From Streptomyces sp. NRRL S-646 (GTDB lineage: Bacteria; Actinomycetota; Actinomycetes; Streptomycetales; Streptomycetaceae): a DNA stretch of 64,000 nt. This document shows positions 26,120 to 35,459 of this stretch, one piece after another; position 1 is the stretch's first letter, and every line of letters starts with the position of its first letter. A program made the translations under genes and the position numbers. The stretch spans positions 310,001 to 374,000 of the forward strand of contig NZ_JODC01000001.1 in assembly GCF_000720765.1 (NCBI RefSeq), written 5' to 3'. The notes under the pieces are model-generated. The model searched no databases, was not told the origin of the DNA, and saw nothing but the letters and a program-made list of their open reading frames with translations.

Positions 26120-26830
26120 ATGCCCTTCTCTCCTTCCTCCTCCTGGGACGAACCCGAAGGCCTCGCCGCGCGCGGCACGCTCATCGTGCTGGCCGGGCGG
26201 GGCGAACACGGGGGCGTGTACGAGCGGTTCGGCCGCCGTCTCGCCTTCGACGCCTACCGGGTGCGCGCCCTCGGCGACGCCTCCGCGGACCCCTCCGTGC
26301 TCGACGAGGCGGCCAAGCTCCTCGCCGACGAGTCGCTGCCCGGCCCCAAGGTGCTCGTCGGTTCGGACACGGGCGCCCGGTACGCGGCTCGGCTCGCCGC
26401 CGAGCAGACCGCGGGCGTCGACGCGCTGATCCTGGCGGGTCTGCCCACCGGCCCCTGGGCTTCCGGAAGCTGGGAGACCGAGGTCGAGGCACGCACCGCC
26501 TGCCCCACCCACCAGGCACGCCTCACGAACGACCTCCGCTTCCGGCGCGGTGCTCTCGACGAGCCGCCCGTTCTGCCGGATCTGCGACTGGATCTCGCAG
26601 GCGTTCCTGTGCTGGCCCTGCACGGCACGGACGACGTGGTGAGCCCGCTCGACCGGGCGCTCAGCGCCTACGAGGGCCACCCGGGCGTACGGGTCGTGAC
26701 GTTCAACGGCGGCCGGCACGACGTCCTCAACGATGCGCTGCACCGCACAGCCGCGGCCACCATCGTGCTCTTCCTGGAGCGGCTGCGCCTCTCGCCGGAG
26801 CTGCCGGCGATCGCGGAGGGTCTCGTATGA
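26120..26830 (+). CDS. Alpha/beta hydrolase
   Basis: 236 residues. It opens with GTLIVLAGRGEHGGVYERFG; the nucleophile elbow is degenerate, with VLVGSDTGARYAARLA near residue 80 where a GxSxG would lie (Ser followed by Asp). The late strands VPVLALHGTDDVVSP and FNGGRHDVLND give the acid and His of a serine hydrolase. ATG 26120 follows GGGAG. First structural gene of the organosulfur operon, coupled by ATGA to the sulfurtransferase. The substrate is unknown; a thioester or ester of a sulfur compound is possible. Confidence 0.78.
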   Translation: MPFSPSSSWDEPEGLAARGTLIVLAGRGEHGGVYERFGRRLAFDAYRVRALGDASADPSVLDEAAKLLADESLPGPKVLVGSDTGARYAARLAAEQTAGVDALILAGLPTGPWASGSWETEVEARTACPTHQARLTNDLRFRRGALDEPPVLPDLRLDLAGVPVLALHGTDDVVSPLDRALSAYEGHPGVRVVTFNGGRHDVLNDALHRTAAATIVLFLERLRLSPELPAIAEGLV

Positions 26831-27675
26831 GCGCCCGCGTGACGACGACCGTCACCGAGCTGAGCGAGCTGCTCGCGTCGGACCGGCCGCCGGTGGTGCT
26901 CGACGTCCGCTGGGCGCTCGGTGACCCGCACGGCCGCGATCACTACGCCCACGGGCACATCCCGGGCGCGGTGTACGTCGATCTGGACACCGAGCTCGCC
27001 GGGGCACCGAGCCCGCAGGAGGGCCGCCATCCGCTGCCGGACCTGGCGGAGTTGCAGACCGCGGCCCGCCGTTGGGGCCTTCACGCGGGGCAACCGGTCG
27101 TCGTGTACGACGATCTGGGCAACACCGCGGCGGCCCGCGCCTGGTGGCTCCTGCGGTACGCCGGAGCGACAGATGTGACGTTGCTGGACGGAGCGTTGGG
27201 GGCCTGGAGGGCGGCGGGCCTGCCGCTGGAGACCGGAGTGCCTGCCGCTTCCGCGCCGGGCGACGTCGTGCTGAAGCCGGGCGGACTGCCGGTCACCGAT
27301 GCCGACGGAGCAGCCGAACTCGCCGGTGGTGGACTGCTGTTGGACGCGCGTGCCGCCGAGCGGTACCGGGGCGAGGTGGAGCCCGTGGACCCGCGGGCGG
27401 GGCACATCCCGGGAGCGATCTCGGCGCCGACCGGGGAGAACCTCGCGGCGGACGGGACGTTCCTGCCGCCCGAGGTGCTGCGCAAGCGTTTCGAGGAGCT
27501 CGGCGCCGGTGCCGGATCCCGGATCGGCGTGTACTGCGGTTCCGGTGTCACCGCCGCCCACCAGATCGCCGCGCTCACCCTCGCCGGCTTCGAGGCGACG
27601 CTCTTCCCCGGCTCCTGGTCCGCCTGGGCCGCCGATGCCGGCCGCCCGGCCGCGACCGGTCCGATGCCGTCCTGA
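26827..27675 (+). CDS. Sulfurtransferase (two-domain rhodanese)
   Basis: 282 residues with two rhodanese domains. The N-terminal one has VVLDVRWALGDPHGRDHYAHG and HIPGAVYVDLD; the C-terminal one has LLLDARAAERYRGEVEP, HIPGAISAPTG and the active loop VYCGSGVTAAHQIAAL with the persulfide-forming Cys near residue 238. The CGSGVTA loop is typical of thiosulfate/3-mercaptopyruvate sulfurtransferases. It is coupled to the hydrolase upstream. Its role would be handling sulfane sulfur released from organosulfur compounds. Confidence 0.92.
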   Translation: MSARVTTTVTELSELLASDRPPVVLDVRWALGDPHGRDHYAHGHIPGAVYVDLDTELAGAPSPQEGRHPLPDLAELQTAARRWGLHAGQPVVVYDDLGNTAAARAWWLLRYAGATDVTLLDGALGAWRAAGLPLETGVPAASAPGDVVLKPGGLPVTDADGAAELAGGGLLLDARAAERYRGEVEPVDPRAGHIPGAISAPTGENLAADGTFLPPEVLRKRFEELGAGAGSRIGVYCGSGVTAAHQIAALTLAGFEATLFPGSWSAWAADAGRPAATGPMPS

Positions 27676-27699
27676 GGCGACGCGAGAGGAATCCCGCAC

Positions 27700-28590
27700 A
27701 TGACGACGAATCCGCTCGACGCGGCGGCCACCCGGGCCCTGCCGCTCCCCGACTTCCTGACCGACAAGGTGCCGCCCCCCGCCCGGGTGACCATCCGGGG
27801 CACCGCCCGCACCACCCGACGCTTCCGGGTGCCCCGTTCCGTGCGCCGGACGGCCGGGCCCGTGGGTCTGGTCCTGCTCTGGTTCCTGACCTCGGCCACC
27901 GGTGTGCTTCCCGAATCGGTCCTCGCGTCCCCCGTGGACGTCGTGAAGCAGGCCGTCGAGCTGACCCAGAACGGCGAACTCCCCAGTGCCATTGTTGCGT
28001 CGGGGCGCCGGGCTGCCATCGGCTTCCTCATAGGGGCGACCGTCGCCCTGAGCCTGTCCCTGCTGGCCGGCCTGTTCCGGCTCGGCGAGGACGTCATCGA
28101 CTCCTCGATGGGCATGTTCCGGGCGATCCCCTGGGTGGGGCTGATACCGCTGTTCATCGTGTGGTTCGGCATCGAGGAGACCCCGAAGATCGCGCTGGTC
28201 GCGCTGGGTGTCACCTATCCGCTGTACTTCAACATCTACGGCGGCATCCGCTCCACCGACTCCCAACTCGTCGAAGCAGCGCGGATGATGGGGCTCGGCC
28301 GGCTGGGCCTGATCCGGTACGTCATCCTGCCGAGCGCGCTGCCCGGGGCACTCGTGGGGCTCCGGTACGCCCTCTCCACCGCCTGGCTCGCCCTCGTCTT
28401 CGCCGAGCAGATCAACGCGGACGCGGGCCTGGGCTATCTGATGAGCAACGCCCAGCAGTACTTCCGCACGGACATCATCGTGCTCTGCCTGGCCGTCTAC
28501 GCGCTGCTCGGTCTCGCCTGCGACTTCGCCGTACGCGTCCTGTCACGCCGTCTGCTGACCTGGCGGGCCAACTTCGAGGGTGAGGCATAG
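27700..28590 (+). CDS. ABC transporter permease, aliphatic sulfonate type
   Basis: 296 residues, about six membrane segments, SsuC family. The cytoplasmic EAA loop is LVEAARMMGLGRLGLIRYVILPSALPG near residue 190, preceded by WVGLIPLFIVWFGIEETPK. ATG 27700 with GAGAGGA upstream. The first 50 residues are Arg-rich and polar. Transport partner of the ATPase at 28595 and the binding proteins at 29332 and 31508. Confidence 0.9.
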   Translation: MTTNPLDAAATRALPLPDFLTDKVPPPARVTIRGTARTTRRFRVPRSVRRTAGPVGLVLLWFLTSATGVLPESVLASPVDVVKQAVELTQNGELPSAIVASGRRAAIGFLIGATVALSLSLLAGLFRLGEDVIDSSMGMFRAIPWVGLIPLFIVWFGIEETPKIALVALGVTYPLYFNIYGGIRSTDSQLVEAARMMGLGRLGLIRYVILPSALPGALVGLRYALSTAWLALVFAEQINADAGLGYLMSNAQQYFRTDIIVLCLAVYALLGLACDFAVRVLSRRLLTWRANFEGEA

Positions 28591-28594
28591 CAAC

Positions 28595-29335
28595 ATGACC
28601 AACAGTGTGGAAATCCGCGGGCTTTCACGGGCTTTCGACGGCAACACCGTTCTGCACGACCTCGATCTCGACCTCCGGGAGGGCGAGTTCGTGGCTCTGC
28701 TCGGGCACAGCGGCTGCGGCAAGTCGACGCTGTTGCGGATCCTCGCCGGGCTCGACGAGGAGATAGGCGGCGAGGTCACCGTACCCGCACGCCGCAGCGC
28801 GGCCTTCCAGTCGCCGCGGCTGCTGCCCTGGTTGAAGGTATGGCGCAATGTGGTCCTCGGCCTGCCCGGCCGCCCCGACCGGTCGCGCGCCCAGAAGGCG
28901 CTGGACGAGGTCGGTATCGCGGACCGGGCCGGCGTCTGGCCCAAGACCCTCTCCGGCGGCCAGGCCCAGCGTGTCTCGCTGGCCCGCGCCCTGGTCCGCG
29001 AGCCCGAACTCCTGCTCCTGGACGAGCCGTTCGGTGCCCTCGACGCCCTCACCCGAGGCAGGGTGCAACAGCTGGTCGCCGAACTGTGGCAGCGGCACGG
29101 CTGCGCGGTCCTCCTCGTCACCCACGACGTGGAGGAGGCGCTGCTGCTCGCCGACCGCGTCCTGGTGATGGACGAGGGCCGGATCGCCCACGACCTGACC
29201 GTCGGCCTGCCGCGTCCCCGCGACCTCACGGCCCCCGAGTTCGTCGCCCTGCGCGCCCGGCTCCTCGGCTGGCTCGGCGTCACCCCCACCAACACCCCGG
29301 CCGATGCCAAGGCTCTTGAAGGGACCCTCTCGTGA
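28595..29335 (+). CDS. ABC transporter ATPase, aliphatic sulfonate type
   Basis: 246 residues from ATG 28595 with GAGG 12 bases upstream; GTG 28580 is an alternative overlapping the permease stop. Walker A GHSGCGKSTLLRIL near residue 38, Q-loop AAFQSPRLLPWL, signature LSGGQAQRVSLARAL near residue 125 and Walker B LLLLDEPFGALDALTRG. The AFQxPRLLPW segment is typical of SsuB rather than other anion ATPases. Confidence 0.92.
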   Translation: MTNSVEIRGLSRAFDGNTVLHDLDLDLREGEFVALLGHSGCGKSTLLRILAGLDEEIGGEVTVPARRSAAFQSPRLLPWLKVWRNVVLGLPGRPDRSRAQKALDEVGIADRAGVWPKTLSGGQAQRVSLARALVREPELLLLDEPFGALDALTRGRVQQLVAELWQRHGCAVLLVTHDVEEALLLADRVLVMDEGRIAHDLTVGLPRPRDLTAPEFVALRARLLGWLGVTPTNTPADAKALEGTLS

Positions 29336-30303
29336 TACGCACCACCGTCGCCGCCGGACTCAGCCTCTCCGCTCTGTTGGCGCTGACCGCGTGCGGCGCC
29401 GACTCCTCCGCGGACACCGCCAGAAGCCAGGACGAGGTCACCCTCACCATCGGCGACCAGGCCAAGACCCTCCAGACGATCGTCGCCGCCTCCGGCGTGC
29501 TGAAGGGCGCCAAGTACAAGGTGAAGTGGGCGGAGTTCGAGGGTGCGGCCCCGCTCTACCAGGCCGTACAGGCGGGCGCCGCCGACACCGGGTACTCCGC
29601 CGATCTGCCGGCCCTCCAGGCGCTCAGCGGTGGGGTGAAGTTCAAGAACGTGGCCGCGCTCAAGAACGACGGCAAGCATGTCGGGATCGTGGTGCGCAAG
29701 GATTCCGGCATCGACAGCGTCAAGGACCTCAAGGGCCAGAAGGTCGTGGTGTCCTCGGCGAAGGGCAGTGTTGCCGAGTACCCGCTCGCGAACGCCCTGA
29801 AGCAGAACGGCCTCACCTACTCGGACGTGAAGGTCCAGTACCTGCTGCCGACCGACGCACAGGCCGCGTTCGCCTCGGGGAAGGTCAAGATCTGGGCGAC
29901 CTTCGGCGTCTACCAGGCCGTCGGTCTGGAGCAGGGCGGCAGACTCCTCGTCGACGGCGCCGACGGGCGCGTGAGCGGCTACGGCTTCATCGGCGCCTCC
30001 GACAAGACCCTGGCGGACCAGCAGAAGAAGACCGCCCTAGGTGACTTCCTGCGCCGCCTCGGTACGGCCCTGAAGTGGACGAGCACGCACCGGGACGCGT
30101 ACGCCAAGGCCATCGAGCAGCGCAACGGCGCCGACGCCTCCGTGGCCAAGACGCTCGCCTCGGCCGCGTACAGCCAGGTGCTGCCGATCGACTCCGACGT
30201 GAAACGCACCGTCCAGGGTGTGGCCGACCTCATGAACGGCATCGGCGTCCTGGCGCCGAATGTCGACGTGGCCAAGTCCGCCGACACTTCCGTCCTCAAG
30301 TGA
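29332..30303 (+). CDS. ABC sulfonate-type solute-binding lipoprotein
   Basis: 323 residues from GTG 29332, which overlaps the ATPase stop (GTGA). Signal peptide with lipobox LTAC (Cys about 20). The SsuA/NMT1 fold shows VTLTIGDQAKTLQTIVAASG, VKWAEFEGAAPLYQAVQAG, ADTGYSADLPALQAL, and SGIDSVKDLKGQKVVVSSAKG where the substrate anion is held. One of two binding proteins in this operon (the other is at 31508), which may widen the substrate range of one transporter. Confidence 0.9.
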   Translation: MIRTTVAAGLSLSALLALTACGADSSADTARSQDEVTLTIGDQAKTLQTIVAASGVLKGAKYKVKWAEFEGAAPLYQAVQAGAADTGYSADLPALQALSGGVKFKNVAALKNDGKHVGIVVRKDSGIDSVKDLKGQKVVVSSAKGSVAEYPLANALKQNGLTYSDVKVQYLLPTDAQAAFASGKVKIWATFGVYQAVGLEQGGRLLVDGADGRVSGYGFIGASDKTLADQQKKTALGDFLRRLGTALKWTSTHRDAYAKAIEQRNGADASVAKTLASAAYSQVLPIDSDVKRTVQGVADLMNGIGVLAPNVDVAKSADTSVLK

Positions 30304-30346
30304 CCTCCGTGGAACTCAACTGACGTTCCAAGAAGGGAAGTTCGCC

Positions 30347-31447
30347 ATGCCCGTCGAGTTCATCAGCGCCGTCCACACCGACTCCGGGGCCTCGGGCCCG
30401 GCCGCGGCGAGTCGGACCGGCTTCGACCCCGACTATCTGCGCAGGTACGCCCGTGCCCTGGACGACGGCGGCTTCGACCACACTCTGGTCGCCTATCACT
30501 CCGCCTCTCCGGACGCCTTCCAGGTCGCCCAGTTCGTCGCCACCCACACCGAACGCGTGCGCCCGATCCTGGCGCACCGGCCGGGCGTCGTCTTCCCCAC
30601 GCACGCGGCCCGCGCCCTCGCGACGCTCGACCAGATCAGCGACGGCCGCCTGTCCCTGCACATCATCTCCGGCGGCAGTGACGAGGAGCAGCACCGGGAG
30701 GGCGACTACCTCAACAAGACCGAGCGGTACGAGCGTTCGGACGAGTACATCCAGATCCTGCGGAGGGTGTGGACGGCCGAGGGACCCGTCTCGCACGAGG
30801 GCAAGTACTTCAGGTTCGAGGGCTACTACTCCGATGTGAAACCGGTGGGCGGGCTCATCCCCGTCTCCGTGGGCGGGTCCTCACAGGACGCCTACCGGGT
30901 CGGAGGTCAGCAGGGCGACATCTTCGGGCTGTGGGGCGAGCCGCTGAAGGAGACCGCCGAGCAGATCGCCGCCGTCAACGCGGTCGCGGACGCCGCCGGA
31001 CGTCCCCACCCCCGTATCTGGGTGTCGTTCCGTCCGATCATCGCGCCCACCGACGAACTGGCCTGGGAGAAGGCGCACCGGACGCTGGGTGTGCTGAAGG
31101 ACCAGGCGAAGAACACGGAGCTGCTGCGCCACTACCGGACCACCGGGCGCCCGGCGAACGTCGGATCGCAGCGGTTGCTCGACATCGCGGCGCGCGGCGA
31201 GGTCCAGGACCGCTGCCTGTGGACCGCTCCGGCGGTCGCCACCAATGCCGCGGGTGCCTCGACCGCCCTGGTCGGCTCTCCCGAGACGGTTGCCAAGGCG
31301 CTGCTCGACTATGTCGACATCGGCTGCGACCTGCTGTCGATCCGCGGCTACGACCCGCTCAACGACGCGATCGACTACGCCCGTTACGTCGTCCCGCTGG
31401 TCCGGCAGGAACTCGCCCACCGAGCCGCCGCCTCCGAGGCCGCCTGA
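30347..31447 (+). CDS. LLM-class FMNH2-dependent monooxygenase, SsuD-like
   Basis: 366 residues from ATG 30347, preceded by AAGGGAAG. Bacterial-luciferase-like TIM barrel: GFDPDYLRRYARALDDGGFD, RPGVVFPTHAARALATLDQISDGR, LHIISGGSDEEQHREGD, the phosphate-binding Gly stretch PVSVGGSSQDAYRV and DIFGLWGEPL. The closest functional group is the alkanesulfonate monooxygenases, which release sulfite from sulfonates using reduced flavin. No flavin reductase is encoded in this operon. It sits among two binding proteins and a DszC/SfnB-like enzyme. Confidence 0.9.
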   Translation: MPVEFISAVHTDSGASGPAAASRTGFDPDYLRRYARALDDGGFDHTLVAYHSASPDAFQVAQFVATHTERVRPILAHRPGVVFPTHAARALATLDQISDGRLSLHIISGGSDEEQHREGDYLNKTERYERSDEYIQILRRVWTAEGPVSHEGKYFRFEGYYSDVKPVGGLIPVSVGGSSQDAYRVGGQQGDIFGLWGEPLKETAEQIAAVNAVADAAGRPHPRIWVSFRPIIAPTDELAWEKAHRTLGVLKDQAKNTELLRHYRTTGRPANVGSQRLLDIAARGEVQDRCLWTAPAVATNAAGASTALVGSPETVAKALLDYVDIGCDLLSIRGYDPLNDAIDYARYVVPLVRQELAHRAAASEAA

Positions 31448-31507
31448 CCCGAGCTGCCTGGCTCCCCGTTCACCGAACCCGTTTGCGAAGACCCTCATGG
31501 AGATTCC

Positions 31508-32515
31508 GTGTTGTTCCGCCGTTCCCTGCGCGCGTCCGCCGCCGCCCTCGCCCTCCTGCTGCCGTTCGCGGCGGCCTGCGGGGGCGACGCGACGGCAACG
31601 TCCGCGTCCGACGAGTCCTCAGTGACCCTGCGCGTCGGCGCCACCGGCTGGAAGGTCGAGGAGGCAATCCTCAAGTTCGCGCACCTCGACGACACCCCCT
31701 ACAAGGTCAAGTGGAGCCTGTTCCAGGGCGGTGACCAGCAGCTCCAGGCCATCCGCGCCGGAGCCCTCGACGTGGCCTCGTCCAGCGAGATCCCGCCGAT
31801 CTTCGCGGCCGCCGACGGCAGGCCCAACTTCAAGGTCGTCGCCGTGCAGCGCGGCTCGACCCTGAACCAGGAGGTCGTGGTCCCCAAGGGCTCCGAGGTG
31901 ACCGACATCGCGGGCCTGAAGGGCAAGAAGGTCGGCTACGTCCAGAACACGACCGCCCACTACTTCCTGTACGAGTTGCTGAAGCAGGCGGGTCTGAAGT
32001 GGTCCGATGTCGACGCCAAGCCGCTGCTGCCCAACGACGGTCTCGCCGCCCTCAACGGCGGGAGCATCGACGCCTTCGCCTCGTACGGTACGTCGATCAT
32101 CACCGCCCACCAGCAGGGCGCCACGACGATCGGCTCGGGCAAGGACATCCTGTCCGGCAACTTCCTCTGGACGGCGCGGGACAGTGTCCTCAAGAGCGCG
32201 GGGCAGCGGGCCGCCACCGCCGATCTGATCGCGCGGATCACCAAGGCGTACGCGTACGTCCGTGACGGCCGGCAGAACGCGTTCGCGAAGGTGATCGCCA
32301 CCACCACTCACCAGCCCCTGGCCCAGGCGGAGAAGGACTTCCGCGCCCAGCAGGCGCAGCGGCCGACGCAGGCCCGCACGGTCGGAGACGACACGATCGC
32401 CTCGCAGCAGAAGGTCGCCGACGTCTTCGCCGAACTCGGTGCACTGAAGTCGCCCCTGGACGTCAAGTCTTTCTGGAGCCGTGAGCTGAACACCGACCTC
32501 AAGAAGGCGCTGTGA
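31508..32515 (+). CDS. Second ABC sulfonate-type solute-binding lipoprotein
   Basis: 335 residues from GTG 31508 with GGAG upstream. Lipobox FAAAC (Cys about 24). The NMT1/SsuA-like fold has VTLRVGATGWKVEEAILKFA, IRAGALDVASSSEIPPIFAA, ADIAG-type VTDIAGLKGKKVGYVQNTT, and GSIDAFASYGTSIITAHQQG. It is only distantly like the first binding protein of the operon. Its stop overlaps the next gene (GTGA). Confidence 0.9.
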   Translation: MLFRRSLRASAAALALLLPFAAACGGDATATSASDESSVTLRVGATGWKVEEAILKFAHLDDTPYKVKWSLFQGGDQQLQAIRAGALDVASSSEIPPIFAAADGRPNFKVVAVQRGSTLNQEVVVPKGSEVTDIAGLKGKKVGYVQNTTAHYFLYELLKQAGLKWSDVDAKPLLPNDGLAALNGGSIDAFASYGTSIITAHQQGATTIGSGKDILSGNFLWTARDSVLKSAGQRAATADLIARITKAYAYVRDGRQNAFAKVIATTTHQPLAQAEKDFRAQQAQRPTQARTVGDDTIASQQKVADVFAELGALKSPLDVKSFWSRELNTDLKKAL

Positions 32516-33630
32516 CCACCGCCCTGACAGCCCGCCTCGCGGAACTGGCCCCCGGCTACGACCGTTCCGGCGCCTTTCCCGCCGCCTCCCTCAAAGCCGT
32601 GCACGAGGCCGGGCTGCTCACCGCCACCGTCGGCGAGCGGTACGGCGGCCGGGGCGCCGGCGTCGAGGAGACCGCGCGCATCCTGCACACCCTGGGGCAG
32701 GGTGACCCCTCGGTCGCCCTGATCGCCGCGATGACCCTCACCACGCACAGCAGGCAGGCGGCTCAGCCGCACTGGCCGGACGAGCTGTACGCGCAACTGC
32801 TCAAGGAGTCCGAGGAGCGTCCGACGCTCGTCAACCACGCACGCGTGGAGCCCGAGTTGGGCTCCCCGGCGCGAGGCGGCCTACCCGCCACACGCGCCCG
32901 GCGCACCCCTGACGGCTGGTCGGTCAGCGGCACGAAACGGTTCGTGACGGGCGCCGAGGGGCTCGCCTGGTTCCTGGTGTGGGCCACCACCGACGAGCCG
33001 GAGCCACGGGTGGGCACGTTCCTGGTGCCGGGCGAGTCTCCCGGCATCGAGATCACCGACCGCTGGGACCAGTTGGGGCTGCGGGCCAGCGGCAGTCACG
33101 AGGTGACGTTCCGCGAGGTGCAAGTCCCGTACGAGCAGGTCATCGGGCTCACCTCGTACGGTCCGGCGGCCGAGCAGGACAACAGGGCCGGCGCTTCCCT
33201 CCATCTCCCTCTCGCCGCGCTCTACTTGGGTGTCGCACGGGCCGCGCAGTCCTTCTTCCACACCTTCGCCCACGAGCGGGTGCCCGCCAACCTCGGTCAT
33301 CCGGTGGCCCGTACGGAACGCTTCAGGCGGACCGCCGGGGAGATCGAGGTGCTGCTCGCCGCCGCCGAACAGCTGGTGTTCGGCGGAGCCGCCCGGGTCG
33401 ACGCCGGCGACACCGCGTACACGCCCGAACAGTCCCTGGGCGCCCGAGTGCTGGCCGACCGGCACGGAGTACGGGCCGTGGAGCTGGCGGTCCGACTGCT
33501 CGGCAATCCGGGCCTGGCGCGCGGCAATCCGCTGGAGCGGCACTTCCGTGACATCCAGTGCGGTCCCGTGCACGCACCCCAGGAGGACATCTCCCTGCTG
33601 GCGATCGGAACGAAGGCACTGAACCCGTGA
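32512..33630 (+). CDS. Acyl-CoA-dehydrogenase-fold flavoprotein, DszC/SfnB-like
   Basis: 372 residues. Acyl-CoA dehydrogenase fold: EAGLLTATVGERYGGRGAGVEE near residue 28, flavin contacts SGTKRFVTGAEGLAWFLVW near residue 140 and DQLGLRASGSHEVTFREVQVP near residue 185, and the C-terminal GNPLERHFRDIQCGPVHAPQED. The ending with HFRDIQ and HAPQE is typical of flavin monooxygenases that act on organosulfur compounds (DszC, SfnB), not of true dehydrogenases, which carry a catalytic Glu elsewhere. GTG 32512 overlaps the binding-protein stop. Confidence 0.85.
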   Translation: MTTALTARLAELAPGYDRSGAFPAASLKAVHEAGLLTATVGERYGGRGAGVEETARILHTLGQGDPSVALIAAMTLTTHSRQAAQPHWPDELYAQLLKESEERPTLVNHARVEPELGSPARGGLPATRARRTPDGWSVSGTKRFVTGAEGLAWFLVWATTDEPEPRVGTFLVPGESPGIEITDRWDQLGLRASGSHEVTFREVQVPYEQVIGLTSYGPAAEQDNRAGASLHLPLAALYLGVARAAQSFFHTFAHERVPANLGHPVARTERFRRTAGEIEVLLAAAEQLVFGGAARVDAGDTAYTPEQSLGARVLADRHGVRAVELAVRLLGNPGLARGNPLERHFRDIQCGPVHAPQEDISLLAIGTKALNP

Positions 33631-33658
33631 CGGCACGTGCGACGAAGGACCGGAACCT

Positions 33659-35032
33659 GTGACCGCACCCGCAACAACCGCGTCAGCGCAGCTCCTGGGC
33701 CTCCTGGCCCGTGACCTCGCCCCCGACCGGCTGACCACGGACCGGGCAGCGCTCGCCCCGTACACCACCGACCGCTCCGGAACCCGGCCCGTCGGCAGTC
33801 CGCTGGCCGTCGTGCACGCCCGGCGCACCGAGGACGTGACCGTCACGCTCCGGCACGCGCACGCCCTGCGGGTGCCGGTGGTGCCGCGCGGTGCGGGCAC
33901 CGGCCTGTCAGGCGGAGCCTCGGCGGGTGAGGGCTCGCTCGTCCTGGACCTGTCCGGGATGAACCGGGTGCTCGAACTGTCGGCGGACGACCAGCTCGCC
34001 GTCGTCGAACCCGGCGTGATCACCGCCGATCTTGACCGCGCCGCCGCCGCGCACGGGCTGCGGTACACGCCCGATCCGGCGAGCGCCGCCCTGTCCACGA
34101 TCGGCGGGAACATCGCCACGAACGCGGGCGGTCTGCGCTGCGCGAAGTACGGGGTGACCCGGGACAGCGTGCTCGGCCTGGAGGCGGTGCTGGCCGACGG
34201 CAGCGTGCTGCGGACCGGCCGCCGGACAGTCAAGGGAGTCACCGGCTACGACCTGACCGCCCTGCTCACCGGCTCGGAGGGCACCCTGGCGGTGATCACG
34301 TCGGCCACCCTGCGGCTGCGCCCGATCCCGGTGGCGACGGCCACACTCGCCGCGTACTTCTCCTCGTTCGAGCGGGCCGCCGAGGCGTCGTACGCCATCG
34401 CCCGCGCCGGTGTCGAGCCCGCGGTCGCGGAACTCGTCGACGGGCCGGTGCTCCAGGCGATCGACCCGGCGCTGCGGGAGCGGGGCGCGGCCCTGCTGCT
34501 CGTCCAGTGCGACGGCGCGGGCGCGGCGGCCGAGGCGGCGTCGGTCGCCCGGCTTCTGGAGCCGCTGGCGGCAACCGTGGAAACGACCACGGATCCCGCC
34601 GAGGCCGAGGTGCTCCTCGCCGCCCGCCGACTGGCCCTGCCCGCGCTGGAACGCCTCGGCCGGCCGCTGATCGAGGACATCGTGGTGCCCCGCTCCCGGC
34701 TCGCGGAGGCGGCCTCGGAGATCCGGGCCATTTCCGTACGCCATGACGTGCCGGTCTTCACCATCGCGCACGCGGCGGACGGCAACCTCCACCCGATCAT
34801 CGTCGTGGACCCGTCACTGCCAGGTCTGCCGGACGCGGCCTGGGAAGCGGCGGGCGAGATCTTCGCGCTGGCCCTGCGACTCGGCGGCACGCTCACCGGC
34901 GAGCACGGTGTGGGGGTGCTCAAGCGGCAATGGGTGGCGGACGAACTGGGGCCCGCGGCACACGCGTTGCAGCGCAGACTCAGGGAGGCGTTCGACCCGC
35001 GGGGCATTCTCAACCCCGGCAAGTCGCTCTGA
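33659..35032 (+). CDS. FAD-linked oxidase, GlcD/D-2-hydroxyacid dehydrogenase family
   Basis: 457 residues. FAD-binding PCMH domain at residues about 35-215 with VPVVPRGAGTGLSGGASAGEGS, STIGGNIATNAGGLRCAKYGVTRD and the Leu/Gly-rich LTGSEGTLAVITSATLRL. The C-terminal substrate domain ends with HAADGNLHPIIVVDPS, LTGEHGVGVLKRQW and FDPRGILNPGKSL. It oxidises a 2-hydroxyacid such as glycolate or lactate. In this operon a hydroxy-sulfonate-derived acid is conceivable. It follows the DszC-like gene by 28 bases and is the last gene before the duplicated leader region. Confidence 0.88.
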   Translation: MTAPATTASAQLLGLLARDLAPDRLTTDRAALAPYTTDRSGTRPVGSPLAVVHARRTEDVTVTLRHAHALRVPVVPRGAGTGLSGGASAGEGSLVLDLSGMNRVLELSADDQLAVVEPGVITADLDRAAAAHGLRYTPDPASAALSTIGGNIATNAGGLRCAKYGVTRDSVLGLEAVLADGSVLRTGRRTVKGVTGYDLTALLTGSEGTLAVITSATLRLRPIPVATATLAAYFSSFERAAEASYAIARAGVEPAVAELVDGPVLQAIDPALRERGAALLLVQCDGAGAAAEAASVARLLEPLAATVETTTDPAEAEVLLAARRLALPALERLGRPLIEDIVVPRSRLAEAASEIRAISVRHDVPVFTIAHAADGNLHPIIVVDPSLPGLPDAAWEAAGEIFALALRLGGTLTGEHGVGVLKRQWVADELGPAAHALQRRLREAFDPRGILNPGKSL

Positions 35033-35074
35033 AGGGCTTACCACGCGGACCGACATCGAAGTCTCAACTGGCCC

Positions 35075-35252
35075 CTGGCGCACGTCTCCAGCGCGTTTTT
35101 GCTGTCGCTGACCAGGTAAGCGGTCCCCGGCGGCAGCCGGTGCGCAGCGACGGTGCGCGTCGTGCGGAGGCGGTCCGAAAGGTTCGGTCTTCCCTGCGTC
35201 GCCGTCGCGCCGACTGCCGATTTCCCGTCGAACGGCCCGCGACTCGGCCGTT
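35075..35252 (+). repeat. Duplicated leader region, decayed copy 1
   Basis: Block 1 (35075-35180) and block 2 (35181-35252) closely match 35703-35807 and 35904-35977, which carry the intact leader peptide of the second organosulfur operon. Copy 1 has one extra base in the T-run before the Cys codons (GTTTTTGCTG versus GTTTTGTTG), lacks the RRRHID N-terminal part, and has no operon downstream. It is a decayed duplicate. Confidence 0.75.
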
Positions 35253-35459
35253 TGAACGGCCGCAGCGGGCTGTCCGGGCCCACGCCGATGACCTTGCCCA
35301 CCGCGGCGCCGAAGAGCACGTCACCGGCGTTGATCGGCGATCGGGGAACGCCCTCGGCAGTGGCTGGGCGACGACGGTGACGTGCTCGGGGCCGGGCAGC
35401 CCCTGTGGGGCGGTGACGAGCCGGATCTCGTGGGTGGCGGACAGCAGGGGAGTGGCCAT
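35253..35459 (-). pseudogene. MDR-family NADP-dependent oxidoreductase, N-terminal remnant
   Basis: From ATG 35459 the minus strand encodes MATPLLSATHEIRLVTAPQG then PGPEHVTVVAQPLPRA, the usual start of a medium-chain NADP-dependent oxidoreductase. The coding signal then jumps frame near 35340 to NAGDVLFGAAVGKVIGVG, a segment that normally lies some 45 residues later. An internal deletion and the loss of all the C-terminal part leave no functional product. The remnant ends in the decayed leader copy. Confidence 0.6.

Noticed and set aside
35041..35111. A leader peptide in the first copy of the duplicated region (frame ending in ARFCCR)
   Set aside because: The frame has no start codon nearby, lacks the RR...D core, and no operon follows. 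The extra T makes it a decayed copy.
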